This document shows, one piece after another, positions 1-6,205 of a stretch of DNA of 6,205 nt. The translations under genes were made by a program, and so were the position numbers. Below the pieces are notes generated by a model that saw only the letters and a program-made list of their open reading frames with translations, was not told where the DNA came from and did no database searches. The first letter of the stretch is position 1, and each line of letters begins with the position of its first letter. This DNA comes from JBGPFS01 sp041483455 (GTDB taxonomy: Bacteria > Chloroflexota > Limnocylindria > Limnocylindrales > CSP1-4): positions 1 to 6,205 of the forward strand of contig JBGPFS010000155.1 of the NCBI GenBank assembly GCA_041483455.1, written 5' to 3'.

Positions 1-2052
1 GAGGACCACTGCCGGCGCGACGAGGTCGACGAGGCGATCGCCATCCGCGACAGCCACCGCTACGCCGGCGACCAGGTCCTCCACCAGATGCTCGACGAGG
101 GGGTCGATCCGCCGCTCCCGTTCGAGCCGCAGGTGCCGACCGGCCGTCGGGCGGCGGTGATCGGCTCCGGGCCGGCGGGGATGAGCGCGGCCTACTACCT
201 GCTCCTGGCCGGCCACGACGTGACCGTCTTCGAGCGCGACCCCGCCCCGGGCGGGATGCTCCGCTACGGAATCCCCCAGTACCGCCTGCCCAAGGTCGAG
301 GTCCTCGAGGCCGAGTACGAATCGGTCACCCGGCTCGGCGGCAAGATCGTCTGCGACCAGGCGCTCGGCCGCGACTTCACCCTCGACGACCTCCAGGGCC
401 AGGGCTTCGACGCCGTCCTCGTGGCGATCGGCTGCTACGACACGAACAAGCTGGGGATCCCGAACGAGGACGCCGAGGGCGTGCTCGACGGCCTCGAGTA
501 CCTCAAGACGGCCACGCTCGGCCTGCCCTATCCGGGCCACGCCGGGAAGCGCGTCGTCGTCATCGGCGGTGGCTTCACCTCGATGGACTGCACCCGGACG
601 TCGACCCGCCAGGGCGCGGCCGAGGTCACCCTCGTCTACCGCCGCGACATGAAGGACATGCCGGCGTCCGACGAGGTCCACGAGGCGATCGAGGAGGGCG
701 CCAGCGCGATCTTCCAGGCGGGCCCGACCCGGGTCCTCGTCGACAAGGCCGGGAAGGTCAGCGGCGTCGAGTTCATCCGCAATCGGCTGGGCGAGCCGGA
801 CGCCTCCGGCCGACGCCGGCCCGAGCCGGCCCCCGGCACGGAGTTCACGATCGGTTGCGACCGGGTGCTCCTGGCGATCGGCCAGGGGCCGGAGCTGAGC
901 TGGATGGGACCCGGCAACGATGGGCTCGAGGCCACCAAGCAGCGCCGGCTCAAGGCGGACGCGGTGACCTTCCAGACCGGTCGGGCGGGCGTCTTCGCGA
1001 CCGGCGACGTCCGGATCGGCGCCGCCACCGTCGTCCAGGCGATCGCCGAGGGCCGCCGGTCCGCCTACGCCATGGACGCGTTCCTGCGCGGCCTCGACCT
1101 GTCCGCCATCAAGACCCGCCAGACCCTCGCCGAGCCGCAGCCGGAGTTCCTCTCGATCGTGCCGTTCACGAGCGAGGTCAAGGAGCCGCGCTACCGGATG
1201 AAGGCGATGGAGCCCGAGGCACGCAACTCGAGCTACGTCGAGTACGAGATCCCGTACACGCGGGCCGAGGTCGTCGCGGAATCGACGCGCTGCCTCCAGT
1301 GCACCTGCGAGGCGATCGGATTCTGCGACCTCCGGCGGCTGGGGATCGAGTACGGGACGACCCTCAGCACGCTCGAGCCGAACCGGGACGGCGGGGCCGG
1401 CGTGCGGAGCGTCAGCGAGAACCGCTTCACCGGCCGCAACCACGACTACCTGCGCGACGACAGCCACGCCTTCATCCTGCGCGAGCCGTCCCGCTGCATC
1501 GACTGCGGGCGGTGCGCCCAGGTCTGCGCGGAGGTCGTCGGGGCCGCCTGCTACGACTTCATGCGGATCGGCTTCGACACCCTGGTGACGACGCCGCTCG
1601 ACATGAGCCTGAACGACACCCCGTGCGTCTCGTGCGGGCGCTGCGCCGAGACGTGCCCGACCGGCGCGCTCATGCCCAAGCCGCGGGTCCTGCAGACGTA
1701 CGAGGTCGACGAGAGCCGCTGCATCCTGTGCGGCATCTGCGTCGATGCCTGTCCGTACGACGCGCTCCGGGACGGCGGCGACTTCGAGCTCGCCCACACC
1801 AGCCGGGCCGACCCCCAGATCGACCTGATCGCGCTCGCCTCGATCGATCGCGAGACCGAGGTGACCTACATCCGGCGCGAGCAGGACTGGTTCGAGCGGG
1901 CGCGGGCCGAGGGCCGGCTTCCCGATCCAGCCCGCCTCCTGCCGGTCCTGCCGCCCTCGCTCACCGCCGGCGGCGCGGGCGGCAACGACCACCAGGACGG
2001 GAACGGCAGCGCCGGCCACGGGTCCGGCGTCGGGCCGGCCCACCGCAGGTAG
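1..2052 (+). CDS. GltD-like FAD/NAD(P)H oxidoreductase with NuoG/NuoI-type ferredoxin motifs (5' partial)
   Basis: The reading frame is open from base 1, so the true start lies upstream; the ATG at 88 is internal. Residues are counted from base 1 (683 visible). Residues 1-24 match the end of the Fe-S domain preceding GltD-type flavoproteins (HCRRDEVDEAIAIR). A FAD-binding GSGPAG is at 55-60, followed by the family signature GGMLRYGIPQYRLPK. A second dinucleotide site, GGGFTSMD, is at 189-196, with YRR at 213-215, a context that favours NADPH in this family. The closing FAD motif VFATGD ends at 336. Cysteines 431, 434, 436 and 442 form a CLQCTC-type cluster. Three CX2CX2CX3C motifs start at 499, 542 and 574, enough for up to three [4Fe-4S] clusters. 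The tail is Gly/Asn/His-rich. No membrane segment or signal peptide is seen, so it is probably cytoplasmic. It ends 8 nt before nuoJ, in the slot normally held by nuoI. The inferred role is electron transfer between NAD(P)H and Fe-S centres, perhaps feeding complex I. A formate dehydrogenase or glutamate-synthase-like accessory subunit is the alternative. The family call is firm; the partner is inferred. Confidence 0.9.
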   Translation, partial: EDHCRRDEVDEAIAIRDSHRYAGDQVLHQMLDEGVDPPLPFEPQVPTGRRAAVIGSGPAGMSAAYYLLLAGHDVTVFERDPAPGGMLRYGIPQYRLPKVEVLEAEYESVTRLGGKIVCDQALGRDFTLDDLQGQGFDAVLVAIGCYDTNKLGIPNEDAEGVLDGLEYLKTATLGLPYPGHAGKRVVVIGGGFTSMDCTRTSTRQGAAEVTLVYRRDMKDMPASDEVHEAIEEGASAIFQAGPTRVLVDKAGKVSGVEFIRNRLGEPDASGRRRPEPAPGTEFTIGCDRVLLAIGQGPELSWMGPGNDGLEATKQRRLKADAVTFQTGRAGVFATGDVRIGAATVVQAIAEGRRSAYAMDAFLRGLDLSAIKTRQTLAEPQPEFLSIVPFTSEVKEPRYRMKAMEPEARNSSYVEYEIPYTRAEVVAESTRCLQCTCEAIGFCDLRRLGIEYGTTLSTLEPNRDGGAGVRSVSENRFTGRNHDYLRDDSHAFILREPSRCIDCGRCAQVCAEVVGAACYDFMRIGFDTLVTTPLDMSLNDTPCVSCGRCAETCPTGALMPKPRVLQTYEVDESRCILCGICVDACPYDALRDGGDFELAHTSRADPQIDLIALASIDRETEVTYIRREQDWFERARAEGRLPDPARLLPVLPPSLTAGGAGGNDHQDGNGSAGHGSGVGPAHRR

Positions 2053-2060
2053 GCCGCGCG

Positions 2061-2603
2061 ATGGGCATCTCCGACAGCGTGCCGCTCCTGGGGCTGAAGT
2101 GGGACGACCTCCTGCTCCTCGGCCTGGGCGGGATCATGGTCGGCGCCGGCCTGCTGGTCGTCACGATGCGCGACATCATCCGCTGCGGGCTGGCGATGAT
2201 CGTCTGCTTCGGCGCCCTGGCCGGGATCTACGTCGTCCTCGGCGCCCCGCTCGTCGCGGCCGCCCAGGTGCTCGTGTACATCGGCGCGATCAGCGTCCTC
2301 ATCCTGTTCGCGATCATGCTCACCCAGACGAAGGCGGCCCCGACCCGGCTCGTCTTCCAGACGCAGGCCGTCCCGGCGGCGATCGCGACCGCGATCCTGG
2401 GGATCGTGATCGTCCTGGGGGTCGGGGCCACCGACTGGGGCGAGGTCGCCCACCGGATCCGGACGGGGACGGCCGGCCTCGCCCGGCTCCTGTTCGATCA
2501 GTACGTCCTGCCGTTCGAGGTCGTCAGCGTCCTCCTCCTCGCGGCGGTCATCGGCGGGGTCTTCCTCGCCAGGCGCGACGACCGGGGGGAGGGCGAGGAT
2601 TGA
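2061..2603 (+). CDS. nuoJ: NADH-quinone oxidoreductase subunit J (NuoJ)
   Basis: This is a 180-residue integral membrane protein of complex I, homologous to mitochondrial ND6. NuoJ lies in the proximal membrane arm near the E-channel and helps couple quinone reduction to proton pumping. Five hydrophobic segments are visible, at about residues 17-36, 42-60, 64-88, 102-122 and 155-172. The third carries the family hallmark VYIGAISVLILF (72-83), whose glycine sits where the conserved pi-bulge helix occurs in NuoJ. The C-terminal FEVVSVLLLAAVIGG is also typical. The ATG at 2061 was chosen because it gives a normal NuoJ N-terminus and lies 7 nt after an AGGTAGG purine tract (2047-2053) that overlaps the preceding stop. 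The same frame stays open far upstream, but that stretch is an Arg/Pro-rich shadow of the preceding gene. The length is normal for bacterial NuoJ. Its stop codon overlaps the nuoK start. Confidence 0.95.
   Translation: MGISDSVPLLGLKWDDLLLLGLGGIMVGAGLLVVTMRDIIRCGLAMIVCFGALAGIYVVLGAPLVAAAQVLVYIGAISVLILFAIMLTQTKAAPTRLVFQTQAVPAAIATAILGIVIVLGVGATDWGEVAHRIRTGTAGLARLLFDQYVLPFEVVSVLLLAAVIGGVFLARRDDRGEGED
2584..2593 (+). promoter_or_regulatory. Ribosome binding site for nuoK
   Basis: The tract GGGGGGAGGG lies inside the last codons of nuoJ and ends 6 nt before the TTG at 2600. It is the strongest Shine-Dalgarno-like sequence in the window and supports TTG as the nuoK start, because no ATG or GTG is available at a position giving a full-length NuoK. 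Confidence 0.7.
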
Positions 2604-2911
2604 GCGACTCCCTCGACAGCTACCTGATCCTGGCCGGCCTCCTGTTCGCGATCGGGGCGTTCGGCTTCCTCGCCCGCCGGAACGCGATCAGCATGCTGAT
2701 GTCGATCGAGCTGATGCTGAACGCCGTCAACCTGGTCATCGTCGCCTTCGGCGCGTTCATCGAGAAGCTGGCCGGCCAGGGCTCGGTCATCGCGCTCATG
2801 GTCATGGCCGTCGCCGCCGCCGAGGCGACCGTCGGCCTGGCGATCGTCATCGCGATCTACCGGAACAAGAAGACGCCGCTCGTCGACGAGTACGACTCGA
2901 TGCGCCAGTAG
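2600..2911 (+). CDS. nuoK: NADH-quinone oxidoreductase subunit K (NuoK)
   Basis: This small membrane subunit of complex I is homologous to ND4L and has 103 residues, close to the usual 100 or so. Three transmembrane helices are visible, at about residues 7-25, 29-53 and 62-87. The two membrane-embedded glutamates that define the NuoK proton path are present: Glu37 in SIELMLNAVNL and Glu75 in AVAAAEATVGLA, corresponding to E. coli Glu36 and Glu72. The start is TTG at 2600, overlapping the nuoJ stop as TTGA, with a good ribosome binding site 6 nt upstream. The first in-frame ATG (residue 32) would remove the first helix and is rejected. The overlap implies translational coupling to nuoJ. The C-terminus, ending KTPLVDEYDSMRQ, is hydrophilic and lineage-specific. 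The identification is secure from the motifs and from the position between nuoJ and nuoL. Confidence 0.95.
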   Translation: MSDSLDSYLILAGLLFAIGAFGFLARRNAISMLMSIELMLNAVNLVIVAFGAFIEKLAGQGSVIALMVMAVAAAEATVGLAIVIAIYRNKKTPLVDEYDSMRQ

Positions 2912-2915
2912 CCCG

Positions 2916-4901
2916 ATGAACCCCGACCTCTTCATCACGCTCATCGCCGCCCTGCCGCTCGGCGGGTTCCTGTTCAGCGTCCTGTTCGGCCGCCGGATCC
3001 AGGCTCGCGCCGGCAAGCCCGCGGCCAGCCTCGTGCCGGTCCTCGCGGTCGTCGCGAGCTGGCTCGTGGCGATGGCCGTGGTCGTCCCGGCGCTCGGCCA
3101 CGCCGAGCCGTTCGGGGAAGCCGGCTACGGGATGACGCTCTGGCACTGGATCCCGGCCGGCGCCTTCGACGTGAGCGCCGGGTTCCGGGTGGACGCCCTG
3201 ACCGCCTGCCTGCTCATCGTGGTGACCACGATCGGCATGCTCGTCCACGTCTACTCGATCGGCTACATGAGCCACGACGCGGGGTACTGGCGGTTCTTCG
3301 CCTACCTCAACCTGTTCATGTTCTCGATGCTCCTGCTCGTGCTGGCGGACAGCTGGCTGCTGGTCTTCGTGGCCTGGGAGCTGGTCGGCCTGTCGAGCTA
3401 CCTGCTCATCGGGTTCTGGTTCCGGAAGCCCTCGGCGGCCCTCGCCAGCAAGAAGGCCTTCATCGTGAACCGGGTCGGCGACGTCGGGTTCGCGCTCGGG
3501 ATCATGGCCATCTGGGTGAACACCGGTACGCTCGACATCCGGACCTCGATCGAGCGCCTGATCGCGCCGGGCGCAAGCCTCGCGATCCCGCTCGGGATCG
3601 TCGCCCTGCTCCTGTTCTGCGGCGCGGTCGGCAAGAGCGCCCAGTTCCCGCTCCACGTCTGGCTGCCCGACGCGATGGAGGGCCCGACCCCGGTCTCGGC
3701 CCTCATCCATGCCGCCACGATGGTCAACGCCGGCGTCTACCTCGTCGCCCGGGCCAACCCGATCTTCGGTCGGGCCCCGGAGACGATGGTCATCGTCGCG
3801 GCGATCGGGATCTTCACGGCGATCCTGGCCGCCTCGATCGCCTTCACCCAGACCGACATCAAGCGGGTCCTGGCGTACTCCACGCTGTCGCAGCTCGGCT
3901 ACATGTTCGCAGCGCTCGGGGTCGGGGCCTGGACGGCCGCGATCTTCCACCTGATGAGCCACGGCTTCTTCAAGGGGCTCCTGTTCCTCGACTCGGGCTC
4001 GGTCATCCACTCCATCCACGAGGAGCAGGACATGCGCCGGATGGGCGGGCTATGGCGGAGGATCCCGATCACCTACTGGACGATGCTCATCGGCTCGGTC
4101 GCGATCGCGGGCATCCCGCCCCTGGCCGGTTTCTTCAGCAAGGACGAGATCCTGGGCGAGGCCTTCAAGAACGGGTTCCTGTGGGTCTGGGCGATCGGCT
4201 TCGCGGTCGCCGGGATGACCGCCTTCTACATGTTCCGGCTGATCGGCCTCACGTTCTGGGGCCCGAGCCGGGTCGATCCGGCGGTCGAGCCGAAGATCCA
4301 CGAATCGCCGCGCTCGATGACCGTGCCCCTGATCCTGCTGGCGATCCCCTCGATCGGGATCGGGATGGCCCTGGGCCTGCCGTTCGGCTCGAGTCTGCTC
4401 AAGGGCTGGCTCGAGCCGGTCTTCGGCGAGACGGTCGCCCAGTCGGGTCACCCCGAGGCGGCCTTCGCGCTGTTCGGAATCGACGGCGCGCTGATCCTGG
4501 CCAGCGTGGCCATCGCGACCGTCGGGATCGTCCTCGCCTGGCACTTCTTCGGGGTCGAGCTCGGCCGCCTGATCCAGGCGCCGCGGCCGACCGAGGTCGA
4601 CGCGCTGGCCCGCTCGAACGGGGCGACCCGCTTCCTCTACCGCGCATCGCTCAACAAGTGGTGGTTCGACGAGCTCAACGACCTCCTGTTCATCCGGGTC
4701 GGCGGGCGGGTCGCGGCCGCGCTGTGGTGGTTCGACCGGACGATCGTCGATGGGACGGTCAACGGGATCGGCACGCTCGCGACGGGCGCCGGCCGCGGCC
4801 TCCGGCGGGTCCAGACGGGGCGGGTCCAGAACTACGCCCTGGGGATCGCCCTCGGGCTGCTCGTGATGGCCGGCTCGTACCTGCTCATCGTGAGGCGCTA
4901 G
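2916..4901 (+). CDS. nuoL: NADH-quinone oxidoreductase subunit L (NuoL)
   Basis: This is the distal antiporter-like proton-pumping subunit of complex I, homologous to ND5 and Mrp antiporter subunits, with 661 residues (E. coli NuoL has 613). Essential residues are visible: Glu155 in AWELVGLSSYLLIGF (E. coli Glu144), Lys240 in VGKSAQFPLHVWLPDA (Lys229), His265 in SALIHAATMV (His254) and Lys409 in AGFFSKDEIL (Lys399). The HGFFKGLLFL and EQDMRRMGGL blocks are also typical. After the antiporter core, residues of about 570-640 (starting NKWWFDELNDLLF and running to TGRVQNYALG) match the lateral amphipathic helix HL region, and a final hydrophobic helix ends the protein. This C-terminal extension separates NuoL from NuoM and NuoN. 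The ATG at 2916 follows the nuoK stop by 4 nt. No clear Shine-Dalgarno is present, so translation probably depends on coupling from nuoK. One oddity is Asp359 in LFLDSGSV, where Ala or Gly is usual. Confidence 0.96.
   Translation: MNPDLFITLIAALPLGGFLFSVLFGRRIQARAGKPAASLVPVLAVVASWLVAMAVVVPALGHAEPFGEAGYGMTLWHWIPAGAFDVSAGFRVDALTACLLIVVTTIGMLVHVYSIGYMSHDAGYWRFFAYLNLFMFSMLLLVLADSWLLVFVAWELVGLSSYLLIGFWFRKPSAALASKKAFIVNRVGDVGFALGIMAIWVNTGTLDIRTSIERLIAPGASLAIPLGIVALLLFCGAVGKSAQFPLHVWLPDAMEGPTPVSALIHAATMVNAGVYLVARANPIFGRAPETMVIVAAIGIFTAILAASIAFTQTDIKRVLAYSTLSQLGYMFAALGVGAWTAAIFHLMSHGFFKGLLFLDSGSVIHSIHEEQDMRRMGGLWRRIPITYWTMLIGSVAIAGIPPLAGFFSKDEILGEAFKNGFLWVWAIGFAVAGMTAFYMFRLIGLTFWGPSRVDPAVEPKIHESPRSMTVPLILLAIPSIGIGMALGLPFGSSLLKGWLEPVFGETVAQSGHPEAAFALFGIDGALILASVAIATVGIVLAWHFFGVELGRLIQAPRPTEVDALARSNGATRFLYRASLNKWWFDELNDLLFIRVGGRVAAALWWFDRTIVDGTVNGIGTLATGAGRGLRRVQTGRVQNYALGIALGLLVMAGSYLLIVRR
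4890..4895 (+). promoter_or_regulatory. Ribosome binding site for nuoM
   Basis: The sequence GTGAGG lies in the last codons of nuoL and ends 6 nt before the GTG at 4902. It supports GTG as the nuoM start, placed immediately after the nuoL TAG with no gap. Confidence 0.55.
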
Positions 4902-6205
4902 GTGAACACCACCGGGCTGCCGCCCATCCTCACGATCATCACCTTCCTGCCGTTCGTCGGCTCGCTCGTCCTGGCGTTCATCCCGAAGGCGAACGTCGGG
5001 GCGATCCGGCTGACGGCGCTCGGCTTCGCCCTGGCCGCCTGGGTGGCCTCGCTCTTCCTGCTGATCGGCTTCGCGCCGGGCCATCCCGGCTTCCAGTACG
5101 TCGAGAAGCTCGACTGGATCCCCGCCTTCGGGATCCAGTACAAGGTCGGGGCGGACGGCCTGTCGGCCGTGCTCGTGGTGCTGACCACGACGCTGACCTG
5201 GATCAGCATCCTGGCCTCGTTCCGGCCGATCACCGAGCGGGTGAAGGAGTACATGATCTCCTTCCTCATCCTCGAGGTCGGGATGGTCGGAGTGTTCGTC
5301 GCGCTCGACCTGTTCCTGTTCTACATCTTCTGGGAAGTGGTGCTCGTCCCGATGTACCTGATCATCGGGATCTGGGGCGGCGCCAACCGGATCTACGCGA
5401 CGATCAAGTTCGTCCTGTACACCCTCGTCGGCTCGCTCCTGATGCTGGTCGCGATCCTGGCGACCGCGTTCAGCTACCAGACGGCGGCCGGGACCTGGGT
5501 CGGCGCCTTCGATTTCGAGGCGCTCCGGGCGTTCGCGGCGACCACCGGATTCGCGAACGGCCTCCAGCTGTTCGCCTTCCTGGCCTTCTTCCTGGCCTTC
5601 GCGATCAAGGTCCCGATGTTCCCGTTCCACACCTGGCTGCCCGACGCCCACGTCGAGGCGCCGACCGCCGGCTCGGTGATCCTGGCGGCGATCCTCCTGA
5701 AGCTCGGCGCGTACGGCTTCATCCGGTTCGCCCTGCCGCTCTTCCCCGATGCGGCCAAGACGTTCGGGCCGGCGATCATCGTCCTCAGCCTCATCGCGAT
5801 CATCTACGGCGCGATCGTCGCTCTCGTCCAGCCCGACCTCAAGAAGCTGATCGCCTACTCGTCGGTCAGCCACATGGGCTTCGTCACCCTGGGGATCTTC
5901 ATCTTCCAGACCCAGGGCCTCCAGGGCGCCATCCTCCAGATGGTCAACCATGGGCTGATCACCGGGGCGCTCTTCCTCCTCGTCGGCGTCATCTACGAGC
6001 GGACCCACGACCGGACGATCGCCAAGATGGGCGGCCTGGCGAATCGGCTGCCGGTCTACGCCGGGCTCTTCGGCTTCTTCGTGTTCGCCTCCGCGGGATT
6101 GCCCGGCCTGTCCGGCTTCGTCGGCGAGTTCCTGACGCTTGTCGGAGCGTTCACGATCAACCCGTGGTTCGCCGTGGTCGCGACGTTCGTGATGATCCTG
6201 GCGGC
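4902..6205 (+). CDS. nuoM: NADH-quinone oxidoreductase subunit M (NuoM), 3' partial
   Basis: This is the central antiporter-like proton-pumping subunit of complex I, homologous to ND4. The window shows 434 codons; the family is usually about 500 residues, so roughly the last 70-90 are missing. Key residues are in place: Glu145 in FWEVVLVPMYLIIGIWGG (E. coli Glu144), Lys236 in FAIKVPMFPFHTWLPDA (Lys234), Lys267 in ILLKLGAYG (Lys265) and Glu409 in GFVGEFLTL (Glu407). The blocks DLKKLIAYSSVSHMGF and MVNHGLITGALFLLVG are diagnostic of NuoM rather than NuoL or NuoN. The protein is hydrophobic throughout and has no signal peptide beyond its first membrane helix. The GTG start directly follows the nuoL stop and has a modest ribosome binding site within the nuoL end; it gives a normal short N-terminus before helix 1. 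A nuoN gene is expected next by the standard order but lies beyond the window. Confidence 0.96.
   Translation, partial: MNTTGLPPILTIITFLPFVGSLVLAFIPKANVGAIRLTALGFALAAWVASLFLLIGFAPGHPGFQYVEKLDWIPAFGIQYKVGADGLSAVLVVLTTTLTWISILASFRPITERVKEYMISFLILEVGMVGVFVALDLFLFYIFWEVVLVPMYLIIGIWGGANRIYATIKFVLYTLVGSLLMLVAILATAFSYQTAAGTWVGAFDFEALRAFAATTGFANGLQLFAFLAFFLAFAIKVPMFPFHTWLPDAHVEAPTAGSVILAAILLKLGAYGFIRFALPLFPDAAKTFGPAIIVLSLIAIIYGAIVALVQPDLKKLIAYSSVSHMGFVTLGIFIFQTQGLQGAILQMVNHGLITGALFLLVGVIYERTHDRTIAKMGGLANRLPVYAGLFGFFVFASAGLPGLSGFVGEFLTLVGAFTINPWFAVVATFVMILA

Noticed and set aside
88..90. ATG as start of the flavoprotein
   Set aside because: The frame is open back to base 1 and the upstream codons encode conserved sequence (HCRRDEVDEAIAIR) of the N-terminal Fe-S domain, so the gene is truncated by the window rather than starting here.
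855..2060. In-frame upstream extension of nuoJ, overlapping the flavoprotein gene
   Set aside because: The extension is Arg/Pro/Gly-rich shadow sequence of the flavoprotein in another frame. NuoJ has its normal N-terminus at 2061 with a ribosome binding site just upstream.
2053..2060. Possible promoter or terminator between the flavoprotein gene and nuoJ
   Set aside because: The gap is only 8 nt, with no inverted repeat or promoter-like elements; it fits continuous transcription across the junction.
2847..4019. 390-codon open frame on the minus strand
   Set aside because: It is antisense to the end of nuoK and the first half of nuoL, with the same low-complexity charged composition and no recognisable motif.
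34..4108. Several GCGATCGC octamers (34-41, 1039-1046, 2379-2386, 4101-4108), resembling the cyanobacterial HIP1 repeat
   Set aside because: They fall inside coding sequence and are explained by frequent ATC isoleucine codons after G-ending codons and before G-starting codons in a GC-rich gene set. Density is far below that of HIP1-bearing genomes and the proteins do not look cyanobacterial.
4050..6008. 652-codon open frame on the minus strand
   Set aside because: It lies wholly antisense to nuoL and nuoM, whose motifs are unambiguous. The translation is an Arg/Asp/Glu/Gln/Pro-rich string without domain character, as expected when high-GC third positions suppress stop codons on the opposite strand.

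Overview
The window is a compact, all-plus-strand, high-G+C stretch of a respiratory complex I (proton-pumping NADH:quinone oxidoreductase, nuo) operon. It holds five genes: a 5'-truncated flavin/iron-sulfur oxidoreductase, nuoJ, nuoK, nuoL and a 3'-truncated nuoM. There is essentially no intergenic DNA: the junctions are an 8-nt gap, an overlapping stop/start, a 4-nt gap and a 0-nt gap. No RNA gene, mobile element, CRISPR array, terminator or promoter is visible. The base composition (strong G/C preference at third codon positions, TTG and GTG starts) suggests a high-GC bacterium. A Chloroflexota or actinobacterial-type lineage is plausible, but this is a low-confidence guess because no phylogenetic marker is present.

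Layout. Bases 1-2052 encode a protein that begins before the window. It combines the C-terminal end of a GltD/dihydropyrimidine-dehydrogenase-type N-terminal Fe-S domain, a two-dinucleotide FAD/NAD(P)H module of the glutamate-synthase small-subunit type, a Cys cluster after the flavin domain, and three consecutive CX2CX2CX3C ferredoxin motifs. The first two ferredoxin motifs look like the iron-sulfur region of NuoG/formate dehydrogenase/hydrogenase proteins; the second and third, with the sequence after them, look like NuoI. Bases 2061-2603 (nuoJ), 2600-2911 (nuoK), 2916-4901 (nuoL) and 4902-6205 (nuoM, incomplete) encode membrane-arm subunits in the canonical J-K-L-M order, with the key proton-channel residues present.

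How they fit together. In the standard nuo order the gene directly before nuoJ is nuoI, the ferredoxin-like subunit that passes electrons towards the quinone site. Here that slot holds a much larger flavoprotein with NuoI-like and NuoG-like Fe-S motifs. The most interesting reading, which is inference, is that this protein is a non-canonical electron-input module, possibly NAD(P)H-linked, delivering electrons to the complex I membrane arm encoded next to it. Whether the operon also carries nuoE, nuoF, nuoG, nuoH and nuoI upstream cannot be seen from this window.
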